NCBI GenBank assembly: GCA_946631075.1 | Contig: CAMOZS010000033.1 | Span: forward strand, 1 to 12,399 | Source: an uncultured Bacillota bacterium | GTDB lineage: Bacteria > Bacillota > Clostridia > Peptostreptococcales > Anaerovoracaceae | Reading direction: 5' to 3' | DNA: 12,399 nucleotides | Shown: piece by piece, positions 1 to 5,324 of the stretch | Numbering within the stretch: the first letter of the stretch is position 1 | Layout: every line of letters begins with the position of its first letter | Translations under genes and position numbers: made by a program | The notes under the pieces: model-generated | The model's database searches: none | What the model saw: only the letters and a program-made list of their open reading frames with translations | Told to the model about the DNA's origin: nothing

Positions 1-161
1 GCCTCTGCCAGGGCAGGACCTGCGAGAAGATGGTCCAGGCCATCCTGAGAGCAGAGCTGGGCGAGACTCCGCAGGAGATCGGACATAACACAGCAAGGCC
101 TCCGGTCAGACCGGTAACCTTCGGATCATTAGCAGGAGGTGAAGACAATGGCAATGAATAA
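1..161 (+). CDS. C-terminal end of a BFD-like [2Fe-2S] oxidoreductase subunit (partial)
   Basis: Reading from base 3, the frame stays open to a TAA at 159-161. The 52 visible residues carry a CxxxxC pair (CQGRTC) near the start and end in RPPVRPVTFGSLAGG. This is the usual tail of BFD-like [2Fe-2S] domains in HcnA/HcnB, SoxA-like and D-hydroxyproline dehydrogenase small or FAD subunits, where the cluster passes electrons between flavins. The start lies outside the window, so it cannot be told whether this is a small stand-alone [2Fe-2S] protein or the tail of a larger NAD(P)/FAD-binding subunit. The last codons overlap the next gene by 14 nt, so the two are probably translationally coupled subunits of one dehydrogenase. 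The family call is from recognised motif pattern, not from a search. Confidence 0.75.
   Translation, partial: LCQGRTCEKMVQAILRAELGETPQEIGHNTARPPVRPVTFGSLAGGEDNGNE
134..140 (+). promoter_or_regulatory. Ribosome binding site that fixes the FAD oxidoreductase start
   Basis: AGGAGGT lies 7 nt before the ATG at 148. It favours that ATG over the in-frame GTG at 139, which falls inside the ribosome binding site itself, and over the ATG at 154. The site sits within the coding sequence of the preceding gene. Confidence 0.8.
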
Positions 162-1326
162 TTACGATGTCATGGTGATCGGCGCCGGCGCCATCGGCTC
201 CAGCGTTGCCTACCACCTGGCGAAAAAAGGATACAAGACAGCCCTGGTCGAAAGAGGAGATCTGGCCAGCGGAACCTCCAGCCACTGCGACGCGGTCGCG
301 CTGATCTGCGATAAGGACCCCGGAATCGACACCCAGATGGGCTACTCCAGTATCGAGCGTTACCTGGAGCTGCAGGAGGAACTTTCCTACGATTTCGAAT
401 TCCATCAGAGAGGCTGCCTCTACGTATGCGAGACCGAGCCGGAGATGGAAGCAGCGAAGCAGTACGTAGACGCTCAGGTCGCTGACGGATACGACATGCG
501 GATGCTGGACCCCAAGGAGATCTTCGAGATGGAACCGAATCTGGCCCGTGATCTGATCGGCGGATTCTGGTCCGACCCGGACTGCTCCATGAACCCCTAT
601 AAGCTCTGCTACGCCTACGCGGACGCAGGCAAAAGGCTGGGCATGGACATCCTGACCCACCACGAGGTCAAGGGGATCACCCTGGAGAACGGCAAGGTCG
701 CTGCTCTGGTCACCGATCAGGGAACATACAAGACCGAGCGGGTCATCAACTGCGCCGGCGTATGGGCTCCCTTCATCGGCCAGCTGGTCGGGATCGATAT
801 TCCGATCAAGCCAAGAAAGGGCATCGTCATGATCTCCGAGAGAGGCGTGCCGATCGTCAACCAGAAGATCCAGGAGTTCGGTTACATGATGTCTAAGTTC
901 GAGAATCTGAACTTCACCAGAAACGTAAGCGAGCGTGTTGAAAGAAACAATGTAGCTATGGTCATCGAGCCGACCGACGCCAGCAACGTGCTGATCGGCG
1001 GCAACCGTGACTTCCACGGATACAATATCGATACTGAGATCGAGGTCATGCAGGCTGTCGCGGAGAGAGCCATCCGCTTCTTCCCCTGCCTGAAGGATAT
1101 CAACTGCATCCGTACCTACTCAGGTCTGAGACCCTGGGTCGTCGACCACCTGCCGATCGTATCGGAAGTGGACGGCATTCCGGGCTTCTACATCGCAGCC
1201 GGTCATGAGGGAGACGGCATCAGCCTTTCCGCGATCACCGGCAAGATGGTTTCCCAGTTGGTCGCCGGCGAAGAGACCGACTTCGATATTTCCAAGCTGA
1301 ACTTCAGAAGATTTCAGCAGGCATAA
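148..1326 (+). CDS. DAO-family FAD-dependent oxidoreductase (HcnC / sarcosine oxidase beta / D-hydroxyproline dehydrogenase type)
   Basis: A 392-residue flavoprotein of the D-amino-acid oxidase superfamily, which oxidises C-N bonds of amino or imino acids. The FAD-binding Rossmann motif GAGAIG is at residues 12-17, with the ribose-binding acidic residue E35 at the end of the second strand. The C-terminal region around GLRPWVVDHLPIV and AAGHEGDGISLS is the typical FAD-closing part of the family. Length is normal for this group (about 370-400). The ATG at 148 has a good ribosome binding site. The preceding gene ends inside it with a [2Fe-2S] tail, which suggests a multi-subunit dehydrogenase passing electrons to a carrier rather than an oxygen-using oxidase. 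A DapA-family gene follows 76 nt later. D-hydroxyproline, D-proline, sarcosine and other N-substituted amino acids are possible substrates. The family is secure; the substrate is inferred only. Confidence 0.88.
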   Translation: MAMNNYDVMVIGAGAIGSSVAYHLAKKGYKTALVERGDLASGTSSHCDAVALICDKDPGIDTQMGYSSIERYLELQEELSYDFEFHQRGCLYVCETEPEMEAAKQYVDAQVADGYDMRMLDPKEIFEMEPNLARDLIGGFWSDPDCSMNPYKLCYAYADAGKRLGMDILTHHEVKGITLENGKVAALVTDQGTYKTERVINCAGVWAPFIGQLVGIDIPIKPRKGIVMISERGVPIVNQKIQEFGYMMSKFENLNFTRNVSERVERNNVAMVIEPTDASNVLIGGNRDFHGYNIDTEIEVMQAVAERAIRFFPCLKDINCIRTYSGLRPWVVDHLPIVSEVDGIPGFYIAAGHEGDGISLSAITGKMVSQLVAGEETDFDISKLNFRRFQQA

Positions 1327-1347
1327 ATAAGTTTTTCATTAGTATAA

Positions 1348-1385
1348 GGAGTCCCATCAGCTCACAAGTTCGCTGTGGCGACTCC
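1348..1385 (+). other. Intercistronic hairpin 1 (13 bp)
   Basis: The stem pairs GGAGTC (1348-1353) with GACTCC (1380-1385). It continues with CCA (1354-1356) against TGG (1376-1378) and CAGC (1358-1361) against GCTG (1372-1375), closing a 10-nt loop. T1357 and C1379 are bulged. There is no U-tract after it; the ribosome binding site of the next gene begins 3 nt downstream. It therefore looks like an mRNA processing, stability or translation element rather than a terminator. A similar hairpin follows the next gene at the same distance from its stop codon. Confidence 0.6.
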
Positions 1386-1402
1386 ATTAGGAGGAAAAGA
1401 AA

Positions 1403-2308
1403 ATGGCAGAGAGAAAAATCCCTTATGGCGTAATGGTACCCCTGGTAACACCTTTCCACGAAGATGAGAGCATCGACTGGGACGGTTACAAAAAGATCAT
1501 CGATTACTGCATCGAAGGCGGACTGCACGGCATCCTGGTCGGCGGATCCACCGGTGAGTATCACATGATGACCCTGGAAGAAAGAAAAGAACTGATCAAG
1601 AAAGGCTGCGAGTTCGCTGAAGGAAGAGTTCCCGTTATGTGCGGAACCGGCGAATACACCGCAAAGGAGACCATCGAACTGACCAACTACGCGGCTGACT
1701 GCGGAGCGACATGGGGCCTGGTGCTCCCGCCCTTCTATCAGCAGACGACGGAAGAAGGCATCTATGAGTTCTTCAAGGAGATCGCTGACAATTCCAAGAT
1801 CGGCATCGTCATCTATCACAACCCGGGCGCGACCAACGTTGAGCTGTCCGTCCCCCTTTGCAAAAGGCTGGCGGAGATCCCCAACATCGTAGCCATCAAG
1901 GATACGACGGATGAGAGACATACGGCTCAGACCATCGCGGCGACCAGAGGAGTGCCCGATTTCACCGTTATGGAAGCGGAAGAGCATCTGCTCCTGCCGA
2001 CCTACTCCGTAGGCGGTACAGCGGCATTCTCCATCCTCTTCAACCTGCTGCCGAAGGAAATGCGTCAGATGTTCGACCTGGCTGTCGAGCAGAACGACTT
2101 CAAGGCGGCGATGGAACTGAACGCCAAGCTGGCTCCCTTCTATGATCTGATGGAAGCAGAGCCGTATCCGGGTCCGGTCAAGGCTGGTCTGGACTGTCTG
2201 GGACTTCCGGGCGGCATCGTTCGTAAGCCTCTGACCCAGCCGACAGACTGGATGAGAGAGACCATGGCCAGGCTGCTGACAGACATCGGCTATGAGGTAG
2301 TTAAATAA
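1403..2308 (+). CDS. DapA/DHDPS-family class I aldolase or deaminase, not lysine-biosynthetic
   Basis: A 301-residue (beta/alpha)8 enzyme of the dihydrodipicolinate synthase / N-acetylneuraminate lyase family, forming a Schiff base with a 2-oxo acid. Visible landmarks are GGSTGEY at 47-53 (the carboxylate-binding GxxGE loop), the catalytic tyrosine Y138 in IYHNP, and the Schiff-base lysine K166 in AIKDTT. In true DHDPS an arginine five residues after the catalytic tyrosine (R138 in E. coli) grips the aspartate semialdehyde product; here that position is A143. This argues against DapA and for another 2-oxo-acid lyase, aldolase or deaminase. AGGAGG at 1389-1394 is 8 nt before the ATG. Next to a D-amino-acid-dehydrogenase-like gene, a role like pyrroline-4-hydroxy-2-carboxylate deaminase (the hydroxyproline pathway enzyme of this family) is attractive but unproven. 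Confidence 0.88.
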   Translation: MAERKIPYGVMVPLVTPFHEDESIDWDGYKKIIDYCIEGGLHGILVGGSTGEYHMMTLEERKELIKKGCEFAEGRVPVMCGTGEYTAKETIELTNYAADCGATWGLVLPPFYQQTTEEGIYEFFKEIADNSKIGIVIYHNPGATNVELSVPLCKRLAEIPNIVAIKDTTDERHTAQTIAATRGVPDFTVMEAEEHLLLPTYSVGGTAAFSILFNLLPKEMRQMFDLAVEQNDFKAAMELNAKLAPFYDLMEAEPYPGPVKAGLDCLGLPGGIVRKPLTQPTDWMRETMARLLTDIGYEVVK

Positions 2309-2329
2309 ATAAGTTTACATTCATCACAG

Positions 2330-2373
2330 GGGAGGGCATCAGGAGAGTATAATCATCTTATCTTGACCCTCCC
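2330..2373 (+). other. Intercistronic hairpin 2 (13 bp with a 2-nt bulge)
   Basis: GGGAGGG (2330-2336) pairs with CCCTCCC (2367-2373). After a CA bulge, TCAGGA (2339-2344) pairs with TCTTGA (2361-2366) with one G-U pair. The apical loop is AU-rich. The 5' arm starts exactly 24 nt after the first base of the stop codon, the same offset as in hairpin 1. Only a short U-run (CTTTTG) follows, so weak termination after the DapA-family gene is possible, but the matching layout suggests a shared RNA element. Confidence 0.6.
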
Positions 2374-2375
2374 TG

Positions 2376-2387
2376 CTTTTGCAAAAG
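2376..2387. repeat. Perfect 12-bp palindrome
   Basis: CTTTTGCAAAAG is fully self-complementary. It lies 2 nt after hairpin 2 and upstream of the mini-ORF. It could be an operator half-site pair, or simply a U-rich extension of the hairpin that helps termination. No -10 or -35 boxes could be placed with confidence around it. Confidence 0.5.
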
Positions 2388-2422
2388 GACGTAGCTCTAA
2401 CAACGTATCAGGAGGTGTGAAA

Positions 2423-2464
2423 GTGGCTGATACATTAAACAAAGCGACAGAACAGGATCAGTAG
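2423..2464 (+). CDS. 13-codon mini-ORF: leader peptide or gene remnant
   Basis: GTG at 2423 follows an excellent ribosome binding site (AGGAGGTG, 2410-2417) and reads VADTLNKATEQDQ (initiator read as M) to a TAG at 2462-2464. The composition is hydrophilic and ordinary, without a run of one amino acid as in classic attenuator peptides. I see no continuation in another frame that would extend it into a recognisable protein. It could be a translated leader for the racemase gene, or the preserved start of a gene whose body was deleted. The ribosome binding site is as good as those of the real genes around it. Function unknown. Confidence 0.4.
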   Translation: MADTLNKATEQDQ

Positions 2465-2494
2465 ATCCGGTAAGACGATATAACTCAATACTCA

Positions 2495-2516
2495 ACCGAA
2501 ATTCACCCGAAATTCA
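2495..2516 (+). repeat. Two 11-nt tandem repeats in a G-poor leader
   Basis: ACCGAAATTCA (2495-2505) is followed directly by CCCGAAATTCA (2506-2516). The surrounding stretch 2481-2520 is rich in A and C and almost free of G, so it should be unpaired in RNA. Such C-rich, G-poor tracts are typical of Rho loading sites or of loops bound by RNA-binding proteins; which, if either, applies is not shown. Confidence 0.5.
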
Positions 2517-2523
2517 ACCCAAA

Positions 2524-2562
2524 GAAACGATCCCGGCCCAAATCTCTGACCGGGACCGTTTC
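2524..2562 (+). promoter_or_regulatory. Stable hairpin in the racemase-gene leader
   Basis: GAAACGATCCCGG (2524-2536) pairs with CCGGGACCGTTTC (2550-2562), 12 of 13 positions matching around a 13-nt loop. It ends 8 nt before the ribosome binding site AGGAGG at 2571-2576. The downstream sequence is ATAGAAAAA, not a U-tract, so it is a poor intrinsic terminator on this strand; only the TTTC in the stem supplies U residues. It could be an attenuator, a 5' stabiliser or a processing site separating the two parts of the operon. Confidence 0.55.
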
Positions 2563-2581
2563 ATAGAAAAAGGAGGTCATT

Positions 2582-3370
2582 ATGCCAGATTATCTGAAAG
2601 ACAGAAGATACGGGTTCATCAGCCCGGAAAACAGAGGAACGAAGATCGCGACCATGGATCACCAGCAGGTGTCCGGATACGGTGTCGGTATCGTCTACAT
2701 CGAGAATGTCAACTATCCCCTGGTTCCCGGCAATGTAGTCAATGCCTGGACCTACGATTTTCCGGTCCGCATGGCGCCGGTAAAGAATCTGACCAATGAC
2801 CGCCTGTTCAACGCAGATCCGACCATCAAGGATGATGTGATCGAGGCGGCTCAGCACATGGTCCAGTACGACGGCGTCCGGGCCATCTGCTCGGCCTGCG
2901 GATTTTTCGGCAATTATCAAAAGGCTGTGGCGGAGGCGGTCGACGTGCCGGTAGCCATGTCTTCCCTGGTCCAGATCCCATGGATCAGGACCCTGCTGAA
3001 GCCGGACCAGAAGATCGCCATCCTGACGGCAAACGGGGCTTCTCTGAATGAGAATCTCCTGGCCCAGTGCGGTGTCGAAGATACGAAGAACCTGATCTGG
3101 AAGGGCTTCGAGAACACCAAGGAGTTCTCCGCCGTCGTCAGCATGACGCCGGTATTCGACAATGAAGTGGCCAGGCAGGAAGTCGTTGAGGGAGCTCTGG
3201 AACTGATCGAGGGCGAGAACGTCGGAGCCATCCTGCTGGAGTGCAGCGACATGCCACCCTACGCGGCGGACATCCAGGCGGCGACCCTGCTTCCGGTATT
3301 TGACTTCATCACCCTGATCAAGTGGATGCAGAGCGCGGTCATGCAGCGTCCCTACGCGGGGTGGATGTAG
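2582..3370 (+). CDS. Aspartate/glutamate racemase-family protein (maleate isomerase / hydantoin racemase fold)
   Basis: A 262-residue protein resembling the Asp/Glu/hydantoin racemase superfamily, whose members use two cysteines as acid and base to invert or isomerise a carbon centre. Cysteine-bearing motifs stand where the family has them: AICSACGFFGNY at 101-112 (C103, C106) and LLECSDMPPYA at 218-228 (C221). The GVRAI segment before the first motif and KIAILTANG (144-152) before the inter-domain part fit the two-domain layout. Length is normal. AGGAGG lies 5 nt before the ATG. A role in supplying the D-isomer to the upstream FAD oxidoreductase would make sense, but proline and hydroxyproline epimerases belong to another family, so the substrate is open. 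It could also act on a dicarboxylate. Confidence 0.75.
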   Translation: MPDYLKDRRYGFISPENRGTKIATMDHQQVSGYGVGIVYIENVNYPLVPGNVVNAWTYDFPVRMAPVKNLTNDRLFNADPTIKDDVIEAAQHMVQYDGVRAICSACGFFGNYQKAVAEAVDVPVAMSSLVQIPWIRTLLKPDQKIAILTANGASLNENLLAQCGVEDTKNLIWKGFENTKEFSAVVSMTPVFDNEVARQEVVEGALELIEGENVGAILLECSDMPPYAADIQAATLLPVFDFITLIKWMQSAVMQRPYAGWM

Positions 3371-3392
3371 AGAATACAGGGCTTGACAGCTG

Positions 3393-3401
3393 TGATATAC
3401 T
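3393..3401 (+). promoter_or_regulatory. Extended -10 promoter for the flavodoxin-like gene
   Basis: TGATATACT fits the extended -10 pattern TGnTATAAT with one mismatch. The -35 position 17 nt upstream (3373-3378) is AATACA, only half matching, as is usual for extended -10 promoters. It lies 51 nt before the ATG at 3452. The nearby consensus-like TTGACA (3383-3388) has no good -10 box at 16-18 nt. Confidence 0.5.
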
Positions 3402-3451
3402 AAAGTCAATTCATACATGAGATACACAACAAACACAAGGAGGAACGGTTA

Positions 3452-3964
3452 ATGAAAATCACTGTTTTGAACGGAAGCCCCAGAAAGCAGAATACATCTT
3501 TCATGGTCGATGCCTTCGTTGCGGGCGCTGAGGAAGCAGGCCACACTGTAGAAGTTATCCAGGTCGGCAAGATGAAGATCGGCGGCTGCCTGGGCTGTGA
3601 ATACTGCCACGGCAAGGGCGAAGGCCAGTGCATCCAGAAGGATGATATGGAAAAGGTCTACCCAGCCTTTGCAGACTGCGATATGATCGTCTTCGCTTCT
3701 CCGATCTACTACTTCGGAATGACAGCGCAGATCGCTGCAGCGATTCAGCGTGTTTACGCCTTGATGAAGTGGCCCAAGGCGACCAAGGCCGCTCTGCTCC
3801 TGTCTTCCATGTCCCCCAACGTTTATGACGGCGCTATCGCTACTTACAAGGGCATTCTGGGATTCACCGGCATCGAGGACGTGGGCGTGTTCACTGCTAA
3901 GGATCCGGAGAACAGCACAGATGAACTGAAGCAGACCATCTACGATTTCGCGAAGGGACTGTAA
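3452..3964 (+). CDS. Flavodoxin-like NAD(P)H-dependent FMN oxidoreductase
   Basis: A 170-residue protein of the flavodoxin_2 / NADPH-dependent FMN reductase family. The phosphate loop NGSPRKQNTS (7-16) binds FMN phosphate, and ASPIYYFGMTAQ (82-93) is the characteristic second flavin-contact loop. Between them is a cysteine group, C46, C49, C52 and C60 (CxxCxxC then C), common in clostridial members and often linked to redox or iron-sulfur roles in larger relatives. AAGGAGG sits 8 nt before the ATG, and an extended -10 promoter lies upstream, so it may be transcribed separately from the racemase gene. In this cluster it could take electrons from the FAD oxidoreductase, or be a general quinone or flavin reductase; the physiological partner is not visible. 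Confidence 0.82.
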   Translation: MKITVLNGSPRKQNTSFMVDAFVAGAEEAGHTVEVIQVGKMKIGGCLGCEYCHGKGEGQCIQKDDMEKVYPAFADCDMIVFASPIYYFGMTAQIAAAIQRVYALMKWPKATKAALLLSSMSPNVYDGAIATYKGILGFTGIEDVGVFTAKDPENSTDELKQTIYDFAKGL

Positions 3965-3977
3965 CGATTACAAGTCG

Positions 3978-5249
3978 ATGGCGCGATATCAGTTCAGTCT
4001 GTTATATACATTCATATTTATGGCGCTGGGGGTCCTGGCGCCTCTGATCGGTGCCTACCTGGATGAGGCCGGGTTCACCGGAGATCAGATCGGGATCATC
4101 ACAGCTTCAGGAACATTCGTGGCCGTGTTCGCGGCGCCCTTCTGGGGGCAGCGCTACGCGGCCATTGAAGATGGAGCCCGCCGCTACTATCTGGTGGCGG
4201 CTATTTTTGCTGCGGCCGCTGTGGTCTCGCTTACTCTGCCCGGCCTGAGATCCTTCGGGATCTTTCTGACCGCCTTCATCATCCTCTATGTTTTCCAGTC
4301 TCCGTCGGTCTCTCTGATGGATGCCCTGACCATCGATGTCGGGGAGGATTTCGGGCTGATCCGGACCTTCGGCGCCCTGGGTTTTGCGGCATCCTGCTTC
4401 GGCGCGGCCTTTCTGGCGGACCGGGTGGGGACCTCGGTGATCTTTCCCATCTACGCCGGATGCTTTCTGATCGGGGCAGCCATCGTGCTCCTGATCCGGA
4501 GGACAGCGGGCAAAGGCAGGGCCGGCCGGGAAGGGGAGCACGACCGCGATAGAGAGCACGGCGGGGAGCACCGCCGCGGGGAGCATGAGCATGAAGCTGC
4601 ACGCCGCGGGGAGGAGCACCGCCATGAGGCTGCACGCCGCGAGGAGGAACCGGGCCGCGGCAGCCGGATGTACCGGCAGCTCCTGTCCAACCGGGCCTAT
4701 GTTCTGATCGTCCTGTGCGCTTTTTTCATCAACGGGACGGACAATGCCAACAACACCTATTTCAATTTCCTCTACCTGGACGGGGGCGGGACCCTGACCG
4801 GTGTGGGGGTCGCTTTTCTGCTGATGGCCGGAAGCGAGGCCCCCTTCATGGCAGCTTCGACCTGGCTCACCCGCAGATTCGGCCAGGACAGGATCCTTCT
4901 GGTAGCGATCGTTTTTTCTGTGATCCGCTTCGGCCTGTTCGCCCTGGGCCTTCCGGCCCCGGTCCTGATCGCTCTCTTTCCTCTGCAGGGCCTGGTCAAC
5001 GGAATCACCCTGGTGGAGTACGTGAAATACGTATCCCGGGTCATCCCGCCGGAGCTGAGAGGGATCGGCATAGCTGTTTATTACGCTATCGGTTCCAGCT
5101 TCAGCACCATCGTCTGCCAGCTGATCGGAGGCCACCTGCTGGATCATCCCGTCTTTTCGCTGACCGGACCGGAGAGCGTCTATCTCTTCTTCGCGGTCTT
5201 CAACATTGCCGGCGTACTCATCTTTCAGCTGGGCTGCCGCCGGTCCTGA
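3978..5249 (+). CDS. MFS transporter (MFS_1-like / PPP-type) with a His-Glu-Arg-rich central loop
   Basis: A 423-residue major facilitator membrane protein. The N-terminal half shows PLIGAYLDEAGFTGDQIGI (22-40), PFWGQ near 54-58, and the LMDALTIDVG...GLIRTFGALGF region (113-136), which match the 3-phenylpropionate / nucleoside-H+ symporter-like branch. The C-terminal half resumes at about residue 236 and contains GLPAPVLIALFPLQG. The central cytoplasmic loop (about 175-230) is unusual: strongly charged, with seven histidines between H188 and H216 and an 11-residue repeat (HEAARR...). No Shine-Dalgarno sequence is visible before the ATG, which lies 13 nt after the previous stop, so translation is probably coupled. 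It likely imports the compound handled by the upstream enzymes. Codon use (many CGG, GGG, GCC) is more GC-rich than in the first genes. Confidence 0.85.
   Translation: MARYQFSLLYTFIFMALGVLAPLIGAYLDEAGFTGDQIGIITASGTFVAVFAAPFWGQRYAAIEDGARRYYLVAAIFAAAAVVSLTLPGLRSFGIFLTAFIILYVFQSPSVSLMDALTIDVGEDFGLIRTFGALGFAASCFGAAFLADRVGTSVIFPIYAGCFLIGAAIVLLIRRTAGKGRAGREGEHDRDREHGGEHRRGEHEHEAARRGEEHRHEAARREEEPGRGSRMYRQLLSNRAYVLIVLCAFFINGTDNANNTYFNFLYLDGGGTLTGVGVAFLLMAGSEAPFMAASTWLTRRFGQDRILLVAIVFSVIRFGLFALGLPAPVLIALFPLQGLVNGITLVEYVKYVSRVIPPELRGIGIAVYYAIGSSFSTIVCQLIGGHLLDHPVFSLTGPESVYLFFAVFNIAGVLIFQLGCRRS
4590..4655 (+). repeat. Two 33-bp imperfect tandem repeats inside the transporter gene
   Basis: Copies at 4590-4622 and 4623-4655 share CATGA(A/G)GCTGCACGCCGCG and the GGAGGA that follows. 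The unit is 11 codons, so the duplication keeps the frame and encodes HEAARRGEEHR then HEAARREEEPG. Shorter GCGGGGAGCA units lie just upstream (4551-4590), indicating slippage or unequal crossing-over in this loop. Confidence 0.8.
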
Positions 5250-5270
5250 CTGAATGGAAAAATATAGAAA

Positions 5271-5294
5271 AAGGGAGTACGTTTGTACTCCCTT
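5271..5294. terminator. Bidirectional terminator between convergent genes
   Basis: A perfect 10-bp stem, AAGGGAGTAC with GTACTCCCTT, closes a GTTT tetraloop. On the minus strand the stem is followed by a U-rich tail (TTTCTATATTTTTCC), making a strong terminator for the hisD operon. On the plus strand only CTTACTTAA follows, so termination of the transporter transcript is weaker but likely. Confidence 0.85.
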
Positions 5295-5324
5295 ACTTAA
5301 ACATATACATATATCGGCGGGCCT

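Noticed and set aside
106..1017. Long minus-strand open frame of 303 codons opposite the FAD oxidoreductase
   Set aside because: Mirror of the plus-strand gene caused by its codon composition; the protein has no recognisable fold and the plus strand is a clear family member.
1304..1987. Minus-strand open frame opposite the DapA-family gene
   Set aside because: Shadow frame without family motifs; the start region is noncoding hairpin sequence.
2524..2562. Calling the leader hairpin a plain intrinsic terminator
   Set aside because: The stem is strong but followed by an A-rich, not U-rich, sequence on the plus strand, so it is recorded as a regulatory hairpin.
3383..3388. Consensus TTGACA as a -35 box
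   Set aside because: No acceptable -10 hexamer at 16-18 nt; the TATACT at 3396 is only 7 nt away and is better explained as an extended -10.
2561..3436. Minus-strand frame of 291 codons opposite the racemase gene
   Set aside because: Shadow frame; it runs through the leader and promoter regions and shows no domain.
4107..5147. Minus-strand frame of 346 codons opposite the transporter
   Set aside because: Low-complexity, charge-rich translation of GC-rich transporter codons; no domain recognised.
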